From an uncultured Rhodobacterales bacterium (lineage in GTDB: Bacteria; Pseudomonadota; Alphaproteobacteria; Rhodobacterales; Rhodobacteraceae), in contig CAIQOV010000027.1 of assembly GCA_903873585.1 (NCBI GenBank), forward strand, positions 1-64,000: DNA of 64,000 nt. The letters run 5' to 3'. The notes beneath the pieces were generated by a model that saw only the letters and a list, made by a program, of their open reading frames with translations, was not told the DNA's origin and did no database searches. Below, piece after piece: positions 44,169-52,772 of the stretch. Position 1 is the stretch's first letter. Each line of letters starts with the position of its first letter. Position numbers and translations under genes: made by a program.

Positions 44169-45349
44169 CAGACCAATCCCCCCCCATCGCCGATTTTCAA
44201 CTGATCACCCGCGCGGGGGACGAGGCTGGCCAGAAAACCACCTATGGCATCCCTTTGGCCGTGCTGGCCGAACTGACCCACCGCTGCCCGCTGCAATGCC
44301 CCTATTGCTCCAACCCGCTCGAGATGGAGGTGGCGAGTGCCGAACTGACCACCGCCGAATGGTGCCGCGTGATGGATGAGTTGGCCGAGATTGGGGTGTT
44401 GCAAATCCACTTCTCCGGCGGGGAACCGGCCGTGCGCAAGGATCTGGTGGACTTGGTGCGCCATGCGACACAGGTGGGGCTGTATTCCAACCTGATCACC
44501 TCGGCCGTGATGCTGACCAAGGCGCGGTTGCAAGACTTGGCCGATGCGGGCCTGTGCCATGTGCAGATCAGCGTGCAGGGGTCTGAATCGATCGTGGCCG
44601 ACCGTGTGGGCCGGTTCAAGAACGGCCATGTCAAAAAGCTGCAAGTGGCCGCTTGGACGCGCGAAGTGGGACTGCCCCTGACCATCAACGCCGTGATGCA
44701 CCGCCAGAACCTGCACCAATTGCCCGAGATCATTGATATGGCCGTGGCTTTGGACGCCGACCGGCTTGAGGTGGCGAACGTGCAATACTACGGTTGGGCG
44801 CTGAAGAACCGCGAGGCTTTGATCCCAACCTTTGCCCAAGTGGAAACCACCAACCAAATCGTCGCTGAAGCGCAAGATCGTTTGGCAGGCATTTTGGACA
44901 TCGACTATGTCGTACCCGATTACTACGCCCAGCGCCCCAAGCAATGTATGGGCGGGTGGGGGCGGCAGTTTTTCAACATCTCGCCTTCGGGCAAGGTTTT
45001 GCCCTGCCATGCCGCCGAATCGATCACGGGGATGGAGTTTGATTCTGTGCGCGGCAACAAATCCATCCGATGGATTTGGGATAATTCCGAAGCCTTCAAT
45101 AAATATCGCGGCACCGGCTGGATGCCCGAACCCTGCCAATCGTGCGAACTCAAAGAGGTCGACTTTGGGGGTTGCCGCTGTCAGGCCTTTGCGCTGACAG
45201 GCTCGGCGGGCAACACAGACCCGGCTTGTGCCAAGTCTGACCTTCACGCCCAAATCTTTGCCCGCGCCACAACAGAATCGGCTGAGGCGCAGGACCGCTT
45301 CATCTATCGCAACTTTGCTGGCGGCGCGGTGGAGGCTGAGGAGCTTTGA
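44165..45349 (+). CDS. pqqE: PqqE, radical SAM PqqA crosslinking enzyme
   Basis: The 394-residue enzyme joins Glu and Tyr of PqqA. The radical SAM cluster motif is CPLQCPYC (Cys41, Cys45, Cys48). A C-terminal SPASM region supplies auxiliary cluster ligands: QCMGGWG, VLPCHAA, EPCQSCELKEVDFGGCRCQA and DPACAK. HFSGGEPAVRKDL is the GGE motif that helps bind SAM. The start overlaps pqqD. Confidence 0.97.
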   Translation: MTDQSPPIADFQLITRAGDEAGQKTTYGIPLAVLAELTHRCPLQCPYCSNPLEMEVASAELTTAEWCRVMDELAEIGVLQIHFSGGEPAVRKDLVDLVRHATQVGLYSNLITSAVMLTKARLQDLADAGLCHVQISVQGSESIVADRVGRFKNGHVKKLQVAAWTREVGLPLTINAVMHRQNLHQLPEIIDMAVALDADRLEVANVQYYGWALKNREALIPTFAQVETTNQIVAEAQDRLAGILDIDYVVPDYYAQRPKQCMGGWGRQFFNISPSGKVLPCHAAESITGMEFDSVRGNKSIRWIWDNSEAFNKYRGTGWMPEPCQSCELKEVDFGGCRCQAFALTGSAGNTDPACAKSDLHAQIFARATTESAEAQDRFIYRNFAGGAVEAEEL

Positions 45350-46299
45350 GCGCGGCGCAAGGCCGAACGCCGCAGGCAGGCTTTCATCTGGATGCTGGCG
45401 ATGGCCACCAGATTTGGGTCGCAGCCTTGGGCGATCCAAACGGCATTCCGGCGGTGTTCTTGCATGGCGGCCCGGGGGGTGGGTGTCAGCCCTCGAATGC
45501 CAACCTGTTTGATCCGCAGCGCTTTTTCACTGTGCTGTTTGACCAACGCGGCGCTGGCCGCAGCCTGCCGCGCGGCGGGTTGCAGGCCAATACTACCGCC
45601 CATTTGATCGCCGATATCGAACGCCTGCGCGAACATTTCGGGGTGCAAAAATGGCTGGTTGTGGGCGGATCATGGGGGGCGACCTTGGCGCTGGCCTATG
45701 CCCAAGCCCATCGTGAGCGGGTCACAGGTCTTGTGCTGCGCGCGGTGTTCTTGGGCACGGCGGCAGAGTTGGATTGGGCCTTTGGCACGGGGCTTCGCAC
45801 GTTTTATCCAGCCCTTTATGAGGATTTCTTAGCCGCCTTGCCCCAAGACGAACGTCACGATCCCTTGCCCGCCTACTACCGCCGCATTCTTGACCCCGAT
45901 CCCGTCATTCATATGCCCGCAGCCCTCGCTTGGCATGACACCGAACGTGTTTTGTCCGAAGTCGCCCCCACTCAAACGCGGCTGTCCATCTTGCCAGACC
46001 GCAGCCGCCCCAACTCAGCTTTCGTTGAGGCGCACTATTTTCAAAACGATTGTTTTCTGGGCCAAAGCGGCCTGCTGGAAAATGCCCACAAACTGCGCGG
46101 CATCCCCGGCGTTATCGTGCAGGGCCGCTATGATCTCTTGTGCCCGCCCGCAACCAGTTTCGCCCTTGCCCAAGCTTGGCCCCAAGCCGACATTGTTATG
46201 GCCGAGGTATCAGGCCATAGCCTGCAACACCCTGCGGTGCATCACCACGTCAAAGCAGCCATTGCCCGGTTTCGTGGTGATGGATTCGGGCCGACGTAA
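45346..46299 (+). CDS. pip: Prolyl aminopeptidase (alpha/beta hydrolase) linked to pqq
   Basis: The 317-residue protein has HGGPGGG (oxyanion loop), the nucleophile Ser in GGSWGATLALAYAQ, Asp in VIVQGRYDLLCPP and His in EVSGHSLQHP, the catalytic set of proline iminopeptidases. The start is TTG 45346, overlapping the pqqE stop (TTGA). Its position as the last gene of the pqq operon suggests that it helps trim the crosslinked Glu-Tyr dipeptide out of PqqA, a step carried out by unrelated peptidases in other bacteria. No PqqF-type protease is present in the window. Confidence 0.85.
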   Translation: MSAAQGRTPQAGFHLDAGDGHQIWVAALGDPNGIPAVFLHGGPGGGCQPSNANLFDPQRFFTVLFDQRGAGRSLPRGGLQANTTAHLIADIERLREHFGVQKWLVVGGSWGATLALAYAQAHRERVTGLVLRAVFLGTAAELDWAFGTGLRTFYPALYEDFLAALPQDERHDPLPAYYRRILDPDPVIHMPAALAWHDTERVLSEVAPTQTRLSILPDRSRPNSAFVEAHYFQNDCFLGQSGLLENAHKLRGIPGVIVQGRYDLLCPPATSFALAQAWPQADIVMAEVSGHSLQHPAVHHHVKAAIARFRGDGFGPT

Positions 46300-46454
46300 A
46301 GAGCAAGACTGCATTCCTCCACCATGAAAGTTGTGAAAAACCACATTATTCAATTTTCCAATACGCACGATAAGTTAATGCCTGCACCGCACGCTTCCCG
46401 TCAACATAAGTGCGATCTATACCGAATATCAGGATTTCCGAATTGGTGGGTGTC

Positions 46455-47453
46455 ATGGACTTCACGTTTCGTCAATTGGAGATTTTCCGCGCGGTCGTGG
46501 TTGCCGGATCTATCACAAAGGCCAGCCATCGGATCGGCTTGTCGCAGCCCTCGATCAGCCAGCATTTGGCCAAGGTCGAGGAAAGTCTTGGCGTGCAACT
46601 GATCAACCGCAACCGCACCGGAACCGTGTCTTTGACGCCAGCGGGTGAGTTTTGGTACCGGTCTTCAATCGAGATTATCGACCGGATGGAAACCCTACTG
46701 CAGGAACATGCGCAGACGTTTCGCAGTTCCAACCTTGTGCTGAAGTTTGGCGCAACGCCGGCCTTGCGAGGGCGCTTTTTAAGCGGCGCGGCCCGCATCG
46801 CGCGCGATCATTCGAACTTTACCCGCTTCGAGGTGGTTTACGAGCTGAACTCTGCCATGCTGGTCGAACGCTTGCGAATGCATCACATCAACTTTGCCGT
46901 CGTGGCCGAAGAAGCCCTTATAGATGAGGCATCATCATTCGCGATCACACCTTTGTTTATTGATCGGGTCATTTGGGCAGTTCCGGCGTCGGTCCCGGAT
47001 GAAGACATTCGCAACGCGTTTGATCCGGCCTATAACCCAGACATGATCAACCCGATCCTGCGACATTATGTCGAAATCGACTCGGCTGTGCCTACACACA
47101 AACAGTCATATGAATGGTATTTCGGCCACCTTCCCCACGCTGTTCCGACTTTTCGTGCTCCTACATTTGCCTCGGCGGTTGAATTCACGGCGGACGGATT
47201 GGCCACCTGCCATGTGATGCTGTCCCTGCTGCCAAATCTCAGCCAAACTGTGTTAGACAATGTGAAACTGTTCGAAATTGACGGTCAGGAACTGCATGGG
47301 GTCTTGGCGATGCGCAAGCACTTGCTGTCGCATCCGACCTTTGCGCGCTACTATCAGATGATCGTCGACTTCTGCCGCGACGATTATGCCCCCGTCATGC
47401 AAGCGCAGGTCATCCGCAAAATCAGAGATATTGTTGCAAATTATGGGCGTTAG
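46455..47453 (+). CDS. LysR-family regulator upstream of the PQQ dehydrogenase
   Basis: The 332-residue regulator begins MDFTFRQLEIFRAVVVAGSI with the HTH ASHRIGLSQPSISQHLAKVE, followed by the effector domain (KFGATPALRGRFLSGAARIA, FADGLATC-type region). ATG 46455 follows GGTGGG. It precedes the dehydrogenase gene by 121 bases in the same direction. It is clearly different from the LysR protein at 40817, so the locus probably responds to two signals. Confidence 0.88.
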   Translation: MDFTFRQLEIFRAVVVAGSITKASHRIGLSQPSISQHLAKVEESLGVQLINRNRTGTVSLTPAGEFWYRSSIEIIDRMETLLQEHAQTFRSSNLVLKFGATPALRGRFLSGAARIARDHSNFTRFEVVYELNSAMLVERLRMHHINFAVVAEEALIDEASSFAITPLFIDRVIWAVPASVPDEDIRNAFDPAYNPDMINPILRHYVEIDSAVPTHKQSYEWYFGHLPHAVPTFRAPTFASAVEFTADGLATCHVMLSLLPNLSQTVLDNVKLFEIDGQELHGVLAMRKHLLSHPTFARYYQMIVDFCRDDYAPVMQAQVIRKIRDIVANYGR

Positions 47454-47574
47454 AAAATAGACGAAATCGCCAGAGCTGCCAGTGACTAATCCTCAACATA
47501 AGCAAATCCAAATCCACAAAGTGCCAACATCGCGCCTGACAGATGGCTGACATCTGTTTGTACTGGGAGGTGCA

Positions 47575-49329
47575 ATGATGAGAAGGGCGATTTTTCTAGC
47601 CGGCTCCTGCGCGGTTGCATTGGCTTTGGCCAGCGCAAGCGTTCAGGCCGAAGTGACTGCCGACCGTTTGAACGCTGCCGGAACGGACGCTGAGGCAGGC
47701 AACTGGTTGATGGTTCACAAGACCTATGACGGGAACCGTTTTTCGCCGCTGAGCGAGATTAACGCATCCAACGTGGCGGGTATGCATTTGGCCTTTGCCG
47801 CACCCGTTGGCGGCACTGAACCCGCTGGCTTTGGTGTTGGCGGAGTGGAAACAACGCCGTTGGTTGATAACGGCTTTCTGTATCTGTCGGACCCGTGGGG
47901 CACGCCCTATAAGTTCGACCTGTCCGATGGCAAGCAAGCCAAGTTGCTTTGGACTTGCGACACCGGCGTCGACAAAGACCCAAGCCGCGCGATCTTGCTG
48001 GCGCACCGCGGACTGGCCCTGTCGGGCAAGAACGTGATCACAGCACTGAACGATGGCCGCGTTGTGGCCTGCGATACTGAAACAGGTGATATCGCTTGGG
48101 AACAGCAAGTTGCCAAAGATACAGGCGAAGGCTTTACCAGCGCACCCTTGGCGATCGACGACAAGATCCTTGTCGGCCAATCCTATGGTGACTGGGCAAC
48201 CCGTGGCTGGATCGCAGCAATCAGCGCTGAGAACGGCGAAGAACTTTGGCGCTTTTATACTGTTCCTAAGCCTGGCGATCCGGGTTCTGAAACTTGGAAG
48301 TGCGACGAATCGGGCAACCCCGACTGCTGGAAAACCGGTGGTGGTGCTGCTTGGGTGACGGGTTCTTATGATCCGGCCACTCGGACCACGTTCTGGGGCA
48401 CCGGCAACCCTGTGCCAATGTATGACCCTGAATTCCGCCCGGGTGACAACCTGTTTACTAATAGCACGGTCGCCTTGGATATCGATACTGGCGCCCTGAA
48501 GTGGTTCTTTCAGTACACACCTGGCGACTACATGGATTATGACGAAGTCGGCCCGCAATTGCTGATGGATGCCACGGTCAATGGCGAAACGCGCAAAGTG
48601 CTGTCGCACTTTGGCCGTAACGGCATCTTCTACACGCTGGACCGCGACAATGGATCCTACATCCAGTCGGCTCAGTATGTGTCTAAATTGTCCTGGACCA
48701 AGGGCATCGACCCGAAAACCGGCAAACCCCTGGAATACGACCCCACCAAGAGCTTGCAGGCTTATGCCCACGGCAAGATCGACCGTGCTGGTGCCGTGGC
48801 GACAACTTGCCCGAACATTCAGGGTGGCAGCAACTTCTTCCCGACGGCCTATAACCCCTCACTTGGCCTAGCTTATGCAGCCGGGATCGAGGGTTGCTCG
48901 GATCTTTCTGTGAAAGAAGTGAAGCCTGAGGACGTTGTGGCCGGCCAAATCTTTGTTGGCGGCGCTGGTACGGCCAATGGCATTCAAACCGGTTCCATCA
49001 ACGCCATTGATGTGGCCACGGGCAAAGCGGTCGCTCAGCATGCAACGGAATTCCCGATGTATGGTGGCGTTCTTGCCTCGAGCGATCTTCTTTGGGCTGG
49101 CTCTCTTGACGGAACGTTCGCGGCCTATGATGCGAAAACACTGGAAGAAAAGTGGTCGATGAACGTGGGTACCCCGTTCATGGGCGCACCGGTTGCCTTT
49201 AACGTCGGCGGCAAAGAATATGTTGCCATCGTCGGTGGGGGTATCGGGATTGCGGCTTTTGGTCGCCCTGAGCTGGAAGTGAAGTCGGGTTCCACGGCCA
49301 ATATGCTGTGGGTCTTTGCCCTGAACTAA
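47575..49329 (+). CDS. Divergent PQQ-dependent alcohol dehydrogenase
   Basis: The 584-residue periplasmic quinoprotein has a signal peptide (about residues 1-25, ending SVQA) and an eight-bladed propeller with repeated tryptophan-docking turns (TGDIAWEQQ, NGEELWRFY, TGALKWFFQ, LEEKWSMNV). The catalytic Asp321 is followed by Asp323 (MDYDEVG), the extra Asp that marks lanthanide-dependent XoxF/PedH types. Two departures are clear: the vicinal Cys-Cys of methanol dehydrogenases is missing (RAILLAHRGLAL), and the metal-binding Glu of GxSGGExGxRG is Asp206 (GQSYGDWATRG). It is therefore not MxaF and not a standard XoxF. The substrate could be methanol or another alcohol. GGGAGGT precedes the start; ATG 47578 is an alternative. 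Confidence 0.88.
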   Translation: MMRRAIFLAGSCAVALALASASVQAEVTADRLNAAGTDAEAGNWLMVHKTYDGNRFSPLSEINASNVAGMHLAFAAPVGGTEPAGFGVGGVETTPLVDNGFLYLSDPWGTPYKFDLSDGKQAKLLWTCDTGVDKDPSRAILLAHRGLALSGKNVITALNDGRVVACDTETGDIAWEQQVAKDTGEGFTSAPLAIDDKILVGQSYGDWATRGWIAAISAENGEELWRFYTVPKPGDPGSETWKCDESGNPDCWKTGGGAAWVTGSYDPATRTTFWGTGNPVPMYDPEFRPGDNLFTNSTVALDIDTGALKWFFQYTPGDYMDYDEVGPQLLMDATVNGETRKVLSHFGRNGIFYTLDRDNGSYIQSAQYVSKLSWTKGIDPKTGKPLEYDPTKSLQAYAHGKIDRAGAVATTCPNIQGGSNFFPTAYNPSLGLAYAAGIEGCSDLSVKEVKPEDVVAGQIFVGGAGTANGIQTGSINAIDVATGKAVAQHATEFPMYGGVLASSDLLWAGSLDGTFAAYDAKTLEEKWSMNVGTPFMGAPVAFNVGGKEYVAIVGGGIGIAAFGRPELEVKSGSTANMLWVFALN

Positions 49330-49339
49330 GATGGATTGT

Positions 49340-49364
49340 GGCCGGGTGAATTGCTCACCCGGCC
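49340..49364 (+). terminator. Hairpin after the PQQ dehydrogenase gene
   Basis: GGCCGGGTGA and TCACCCGGCC form a perfect 10-base-pair stem with a 5-base loop, followed by ATTTTC. It lies 11 bases after the dehydrogenase stop and before the cytochrome gene. Partial termination here would give more dehydrogenase than cytochrome. Confidence 0.75.
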
Positions 49365-49401
49365 ATTTTCACACTGCAAAAGACTTCATGCTGAGGAAAT
49401 A

Positions 49402-49929
49402 ATGATTAAAGTACTTCGCTTTGCGATGACCTGCACCTTGGCCGCCTTTGTTGCCACCATGGCGGTTAGCGCGTTTAATCCGACCCCCGATTTCACAAAG
49501 GGCGACCCTGAAAAGGGGAAGGTTGTTTTTCAAAGAATTGGCAATTGCGTGAATTGCCACGGTTGGGCCGGCGACGGAAAAGCTGGGCGTAACCCTCTTT
49601 CGCACGCGATTGGGGCTAACATACGCGAAAGCAAATTGGATGCGCAGGGGCTTTACGATGTCATTCGCTGCGGCATCCCGGGCAGCCAGATGCCTTATCA
49701 TGATCAGGTCAGTTATAAAGATGGGCGCTGCTTTGGCTTGACGATGAAAGATTTTGCCCTTGGCGCAGAACCTGTCAGGGGCAAGACGATGCGCGAAGCG
49801 CAAATGGTCGATCTGATTGCCTATATCGAGAAATATATGATCGGTCACGGCGCGCCCAACTACGAGGAATGCGTGCTTTATTTTGGCGCCTCGGCTGAAA
49901 AACCCTGCGCCGACGTTAAGGGCAAGTGA
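49402..49929 (+). CDS. Periplasmic cytochrome c, probable dehydrogenase partner
   Basis: The 175-residue protein has a signal peptide (about residues 1-25, ending AVSAF) and one heme site, CVNCHGWAGDG. GSQMPYHD holds the likely Met ligand. Three further cysteines (RCGIPG, GRCFGL, EECVLYF) could form disulfides. ATG 49402 follows GAGGAAAT. Its place directly after the PQQ dehydrogenase gene suggests that it takes electrons from PQQ, the role of XoxG/MxaG (cytochrome cL), although overall similarity to those cannot be judged here. Confidence 0.88.
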   Translation: MIKVLRFAMTCTLAAFVATMAVSAFNPTPDFTKGDPEKGKVVFQRIGNCVNCHGWAGDGKAGRNPLSHAIGANIRESKLDAQGLYDVIRCGIPGSQMPYHDQVSYKDGRCFGLTMKDFALGAEPVRGKTMREAQMVDLIAYIEKYMIGHGAPNYEECVLYFGASAEKPCADVKGK

Positions 49930-50675
49930 TGGGTCAAATCGCACAAATCGTGGCTGTTGTGCTGGCGTTTGGTCTTGGCCAAAGTGTCTTAACACCCACC
50001 GCTTGGGCTGAGACAGAGCCAGATTTTGCGATTTGGGACGTTCAGCTTGGCCTGCCCGTCGAACAAGTGCCAAACAGCGCAGCAGCTGTGATCTCTTGCG
50101 GCACCAAGGGGGGGCCGGCCTCGATTGAGTTGGCGAGTTTTGCCGACTGGGCCCAGTGCCCTGCGGAACCTACGGGCCTGCACGAGGTACAATTTTCATA
50201 TGACGATGAAAAGGACTACATCGCGCGCGCCTTGGAATCGGAATATAGGGCTTTGGCGGGGGGCACCTCGATGTACGCCCATCCTGTGGTCGTGGCGATT
50301 CTGGTAGATGACGCAGGTCTGGCTCAGGGTGTGCGCATCATCACGGACGACCGCGTCTCCAACCACGACCGGCGCGTCGCCGTGGTGCTAAGCCGTAACA
50401 TGAAAGTGCGGTTCGGATCGTGGGGTCTTATCTGTGAAGATATACCGCTCAAGGACGGCGAGATGAAGGTTGGCAACGAATTCATCCACGAAATCTGCCG
50501 TGGCACGGCGGCAGACGGGTCGGGCCAACAGGTGCTGATCGAAGCCAGTTATCTGCGCAAGAAAGGCCAAGATGCCATCAGCAAAGACACGCAGATGGTA
50601 AACAAGTCCTACTACGAATCCAAAACATGGGTCGAGGTTGCGAACCCGCCCTATTCTCCGTCAGAGGCGCCTTGA
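49929..50675 (+). CDS. Periplasmic protein of unknown function in the PQQ operon
   Basis: The 248-residue protein has a signal peptide (about residues 1-27, ending AWAE) and a compact domain with DFAIWDVQLGLPVEQVP, VISCGTKGG, FADWAQCP, SMYAHPVVVAILVDDAGLAQ and ICEDIPLKDGEMKVGNEFIH. Four cysteines may form two disulfides. The start (ATG 49929, or GTG 49926) overlaps the cytochrome stop, so it is co-translated with it and should serve the same electron-transfer system. Its size and place recall accessory periplasmic proteins of methanol oxidation clusters such as MxaJ/XoxJ, but I see no sequence match. Its 3' end overlaps the opposing pentapeptide-repeat gene by 25 bases. Confidence 0.75.
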   Translation: MGQIAQIVAVVLAFGLGQSVLTPTAWAETEPDFAIWDVQLGLPVEQVPNSAAAVISCGTKGGPASIELASFADWAQCPAEPTGLHEVQFSYDDEKDYIARALESEYRALAGGTSMYAHPVVVAILVDDAGLAQGVRIITDDRVSNHDRRVAVVLSRNMKVRFGSWGLICEDIPLKDGEMKVGNEFIHEICRGTAADGSGQQVLIEASYLRKKGQDAISKDTQMVNKSYYESKTWVEVANPPYSPSEAP

Positions 50676-51424
50676 GCATGCAGCCGACTGTCGGGCCCAA
50701 AGTTGTTTGTCAAAGTGCCGCCCTTGAAGGTGTTTTCGTCCGTTGCCGCCAGCGAGAAACGATTGGCACTCACCAAAGCGCCATCGAAATGCGAGCGACG
50801 CAGGTCGGCACCGTAAAAATCGGTTTGGGTGATGGTCGCCCCCGAAAAGCTGGCCGCCGAAGCATCCGCCTTGGCAAAGGTGGCACCGGTCATCGTGGCC
50901 TTGTCGAACTTGGAATGACCCAGAATGGCGCGATCCAAGTTGGTGTTTTGAAACGAGACGTCTGTGAAGTCGCAATTGTTGGCCTTGGCATCATGCAAGA
51001 TGGCGCGATCAAGCACCGCCCTTGGCAACTTGGCCGAGGTGAGTCGTGCCGTTTGCATCCGCGCTTCTGTCAGATCGGCGCCGGTCAGGTCAGCTCCCGA
51101 CATTTGGGCGGCATAAAACATCGCGCGGATAAAAGTGCCTTTGGCCATGTGGGTTTGTGTCAGATCAGCCAAGTTGAAATTGGTGCCTATGGCCACAACG
51201 CCGTCCAAAGTAGCCCCCCTCAGATTGGCGCGGTGAAAACTGGCATCGGTCAAGATAGCGCCCGTCAGATCAACGCCAGTCAGATCGGCCTTCTTAAAGT
51301 TGGCACCCGTCAGGTCGCAGCCTTGGCAGGCCTTGATCTTGCCACTTATCAAATCTTGCACCTGATCGGCCGCTGCGGGCAGCGCCAAGCAAACAATCAA
51401 GGCGGCGATATAGCTCTGTCTCAT
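50651..51424 (-). CDS. Exported pentapeptide-repeat protein
   Basis: The 257-residue protein has a signal peptide (about residues 1-19, ending PAAADQ). The mature part is almost entirely A(D/N)LxX pentapeptide repeats from about residue 35 to 225 (GCDLTGANFKKADLTGVDLT and onward), which fold into a right-handed square helix. CxxC (ACQGC) lies at the beginning. Most such proteins are cytoplasmic; this one is exported. It is the only minus-strand gene between the dehydrogenase and the ExbB-like genes, and its 3' end overlaps the preceding operon. Function unknown. Confidence 0.85.
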   Translation of the reverse strand: MRQSYIAALIVCLALPAAADQVQDLISGKIKACQGCDLTGANFKKADLTGVDLTGAILTDASFHRANLRGATLDGVVAIGTNFNLADLTQTHMAKGTFIRAMFYAAQMSGADLTGADLTEARMQTARLTSAKLPRAVLDRAILHDAKANNCDFTDVSFQNTNLDRAILGHSKFDKATMTGATFAKADASAASFSGATITQTDFYGADLRRSHFDGALVSANRFSLAATDENTFKGGTLTNNFGPDSRLHAQGASDGE

Positions 51425-51455
51425 TCCAACCTCTTAAACCCTAAGGACCATGCCC

Positions 51456-52004
51456 ATGGCTTCTGATACAGGCGCGCGTGCTGGCTTTCGTATATTCTGG
51501 ACATTGGTCTTTTCAATGTTGGCCTTGGTCGGTCCCGCCACCACCCCATCTATGGCGCAAACGGACCCCGACACCATCTCGGGCATACCTGAAGTTATTG
51601 ACGCCGATATCCTGAAGTTTGGGGTTCAGCGGGTCATCTTATGGGGCATCGACGCGCCTGAGCGCAAACAAACCTGCCAGATGAACGACACCGTGTGGGG
51701 TTGCTATGATGTGGCCAAACGCCAAATGCAGTTGCTCGCTGGCCGGGGCGAGGTTGTATGTCATCTGGTCGGAGAGGCCGATCCCTTCGGGCGCCACTTT
51801 GGGGTGTGTGAAAGTGGGGGTGAGGATCTGAACGCTGCGATGGTCAAGGCAGGCCTTGCCTTGGCGTTTGAAGACGAATCTTCGGATTATATCGGGCAAA
51901 TGGCCGAAGCGATCGGGGCAGGCGTCGGTCTTTGGCAAGTTGGCGTGAACTTTGAAGAGCCTTGGGCCTTTCGTCGTAGAGAAACCCCTGGCGGCTATCG
52001 GTAA
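51456..52004 (+). CDS. Exported nuclease-like (SNase domain) protein
   Basis: The 182-residue protein has a hydrophobic signal segment (about residues 12-35, ending SMAQT) and a thermonuclease-type domain: IDADILKFGVQRVILWGIDAPE, GEVVCHLVGEADPFGRHFGVC and LNAAMVKAGLAL. Compared with staphylococcal nuclease, the Glu of GIDAPE and the Arg of FGR are kept. Three cysteines occur in the domain. ATG 51456 is favoured by AAGGA 8 bases upstream; 51450 is possible. It is 24 bases upstream of the ExbB-like gene on the same strand. A nuclease or only a binding role is possible. Confidence 0.75.
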   Translation: MASDTGARAGFRIFWTLVFSMLALVGPATTPSMAQTDPDTISGIPEVIDADILKFGVQRVILWGIDAPERKQTCQMNDTVWGCYDVAKRQMQLLAGRGEVVCHLVGEADPFGRHFGVCESGGEDLNAAMVKAGLALAFEDESSDYIGQMAEAIGAGVGLWQVGVNFEEPWAFRRRETPGGYR

Positions 52005-52028
52005 TTGAAAACAGGACGGGAGCGAAAC

Positions 52029-52772
52029 ATGGCACAAATTGCCGATGCGATGATGGGGCCCGGCCGCGATGGTGCCTATGATGCTGTCCTAAAATGGGTG
52101 CTATTGGTGGCACTGATCACCATAGGCTCAGTCGTCTCTTATGATTACGGCCTGCTGACCTATCTGTTCAGTGCGGATAAATCCAAGATTACTGTCTTGA
52201 TCGCGGTGCTTTACATCGGGTTTTCTGCACATTGCCTGTGGATTATTATTGAACTCGCCCGTGAATATCGCCGCGCTCTTCACATAAAATCGCAGCTTGC
52301 CGCCGCCACGGTCCTGCCGAAATTTCCGAACGGTGGCGGCCTCATCGACCGCTATGTTGCCGATCTTGTTCGCTCGCGCGAACACCCATCCGAGATTGAG
52401 GGCAATGCGCATCTCTTGATCATGAGCCTTGGCGCCTCATTCCGGCGGCGCACCAAGATCGGCACTTATGGCACTGACCTGCTTTATAAGCTGGGGATGC
52501 TGGGCACGATGGTTGGCTTTGTGATGATGCTGAACTCGATGGGGGATTTGTCAAACTTTGATGTCGACACTCTGCGCGGAGCCTTGCAGAAGATGATCGC
52601 GGGCATGGCTGTGTCGCTGCTGACCACGATCGCGGGCCTGATCGGCGGCATTTTGTTACGCTTGGAATACAACATCGCCGACGCGCTGGTGACAGATCTA
52701 AGCCAAACCACGGTGTCGATGACAGAAGTGTCGCTTCTGCCCTTGCTCGCGCGGGGGGAGCGCGATGTTTGA
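52029..52772 (+). CDS. MotA/TolQ/ExbB-like proton-channel-family protein
   Basis: The 247-residue inner-membrane protein has hydrophobic segments at about residues 25-45, 55-75, 155-178 and 195-218. The conserved block DLLYKLGMLGTMVGFVMML and MIAGMAVSLLTTIAGLIGGI match the channel helices of MotA/TolQ/ExbB. A cytoplasmic domain of about 80 residues lies between the second and third helices. ATG 52029 follows GGGAG. It overlaps by 8 bases the gene for a one-helix protein, as an ExbB gene precedes its ExbD. There is no TonB or TonB-dependent receptor gene in the window. Confidence 0.78.
   Translation: MAQIADAMMGPGRDGAYDAVLKWVLLVALITIGSVVSYDYGLLTYLFSADKSKITVLIAVLYIGFSAHCLWIIIELAREYRRALHIKSQLAAATVLPKFPNGGGLIDRYVADLVRSREHPSEIEGNAHLLIMSLGASFRRRTKIGTYGTDLLYKLGMLGTMVGFVMMLNSMGDLSNFDVDTLRGALQKMIAGMAVSLLTTIAGLIGGILLRLEYNIADALVTDLSQTTVSMTEVSLLPLLARGERDV

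Noticed and set aside
44135-45439. Minus-strand open frame of 434 codons opposite pqqE
   Set aside because: pqqE is unambiguous with its cysteine motifs and operon overlaps; the opposite frame has low-complexity His/Gln composition and no ribosome binding site.
47596-48771. Minus-strand open frame of 391 codons opposite the PQQ dehydrogenase
   Set aside because: It is a shadow of a well-supported quinoprotein gene with signal peptide and catalytic residues.
47575-49929. Classical calcium methanol dehydrogenase (mxaFJGI)
   Set aside because: The Asp323 lanthanide marker is present, the vicinal Cys pair is absent and no mxaI small subunit gene follows.
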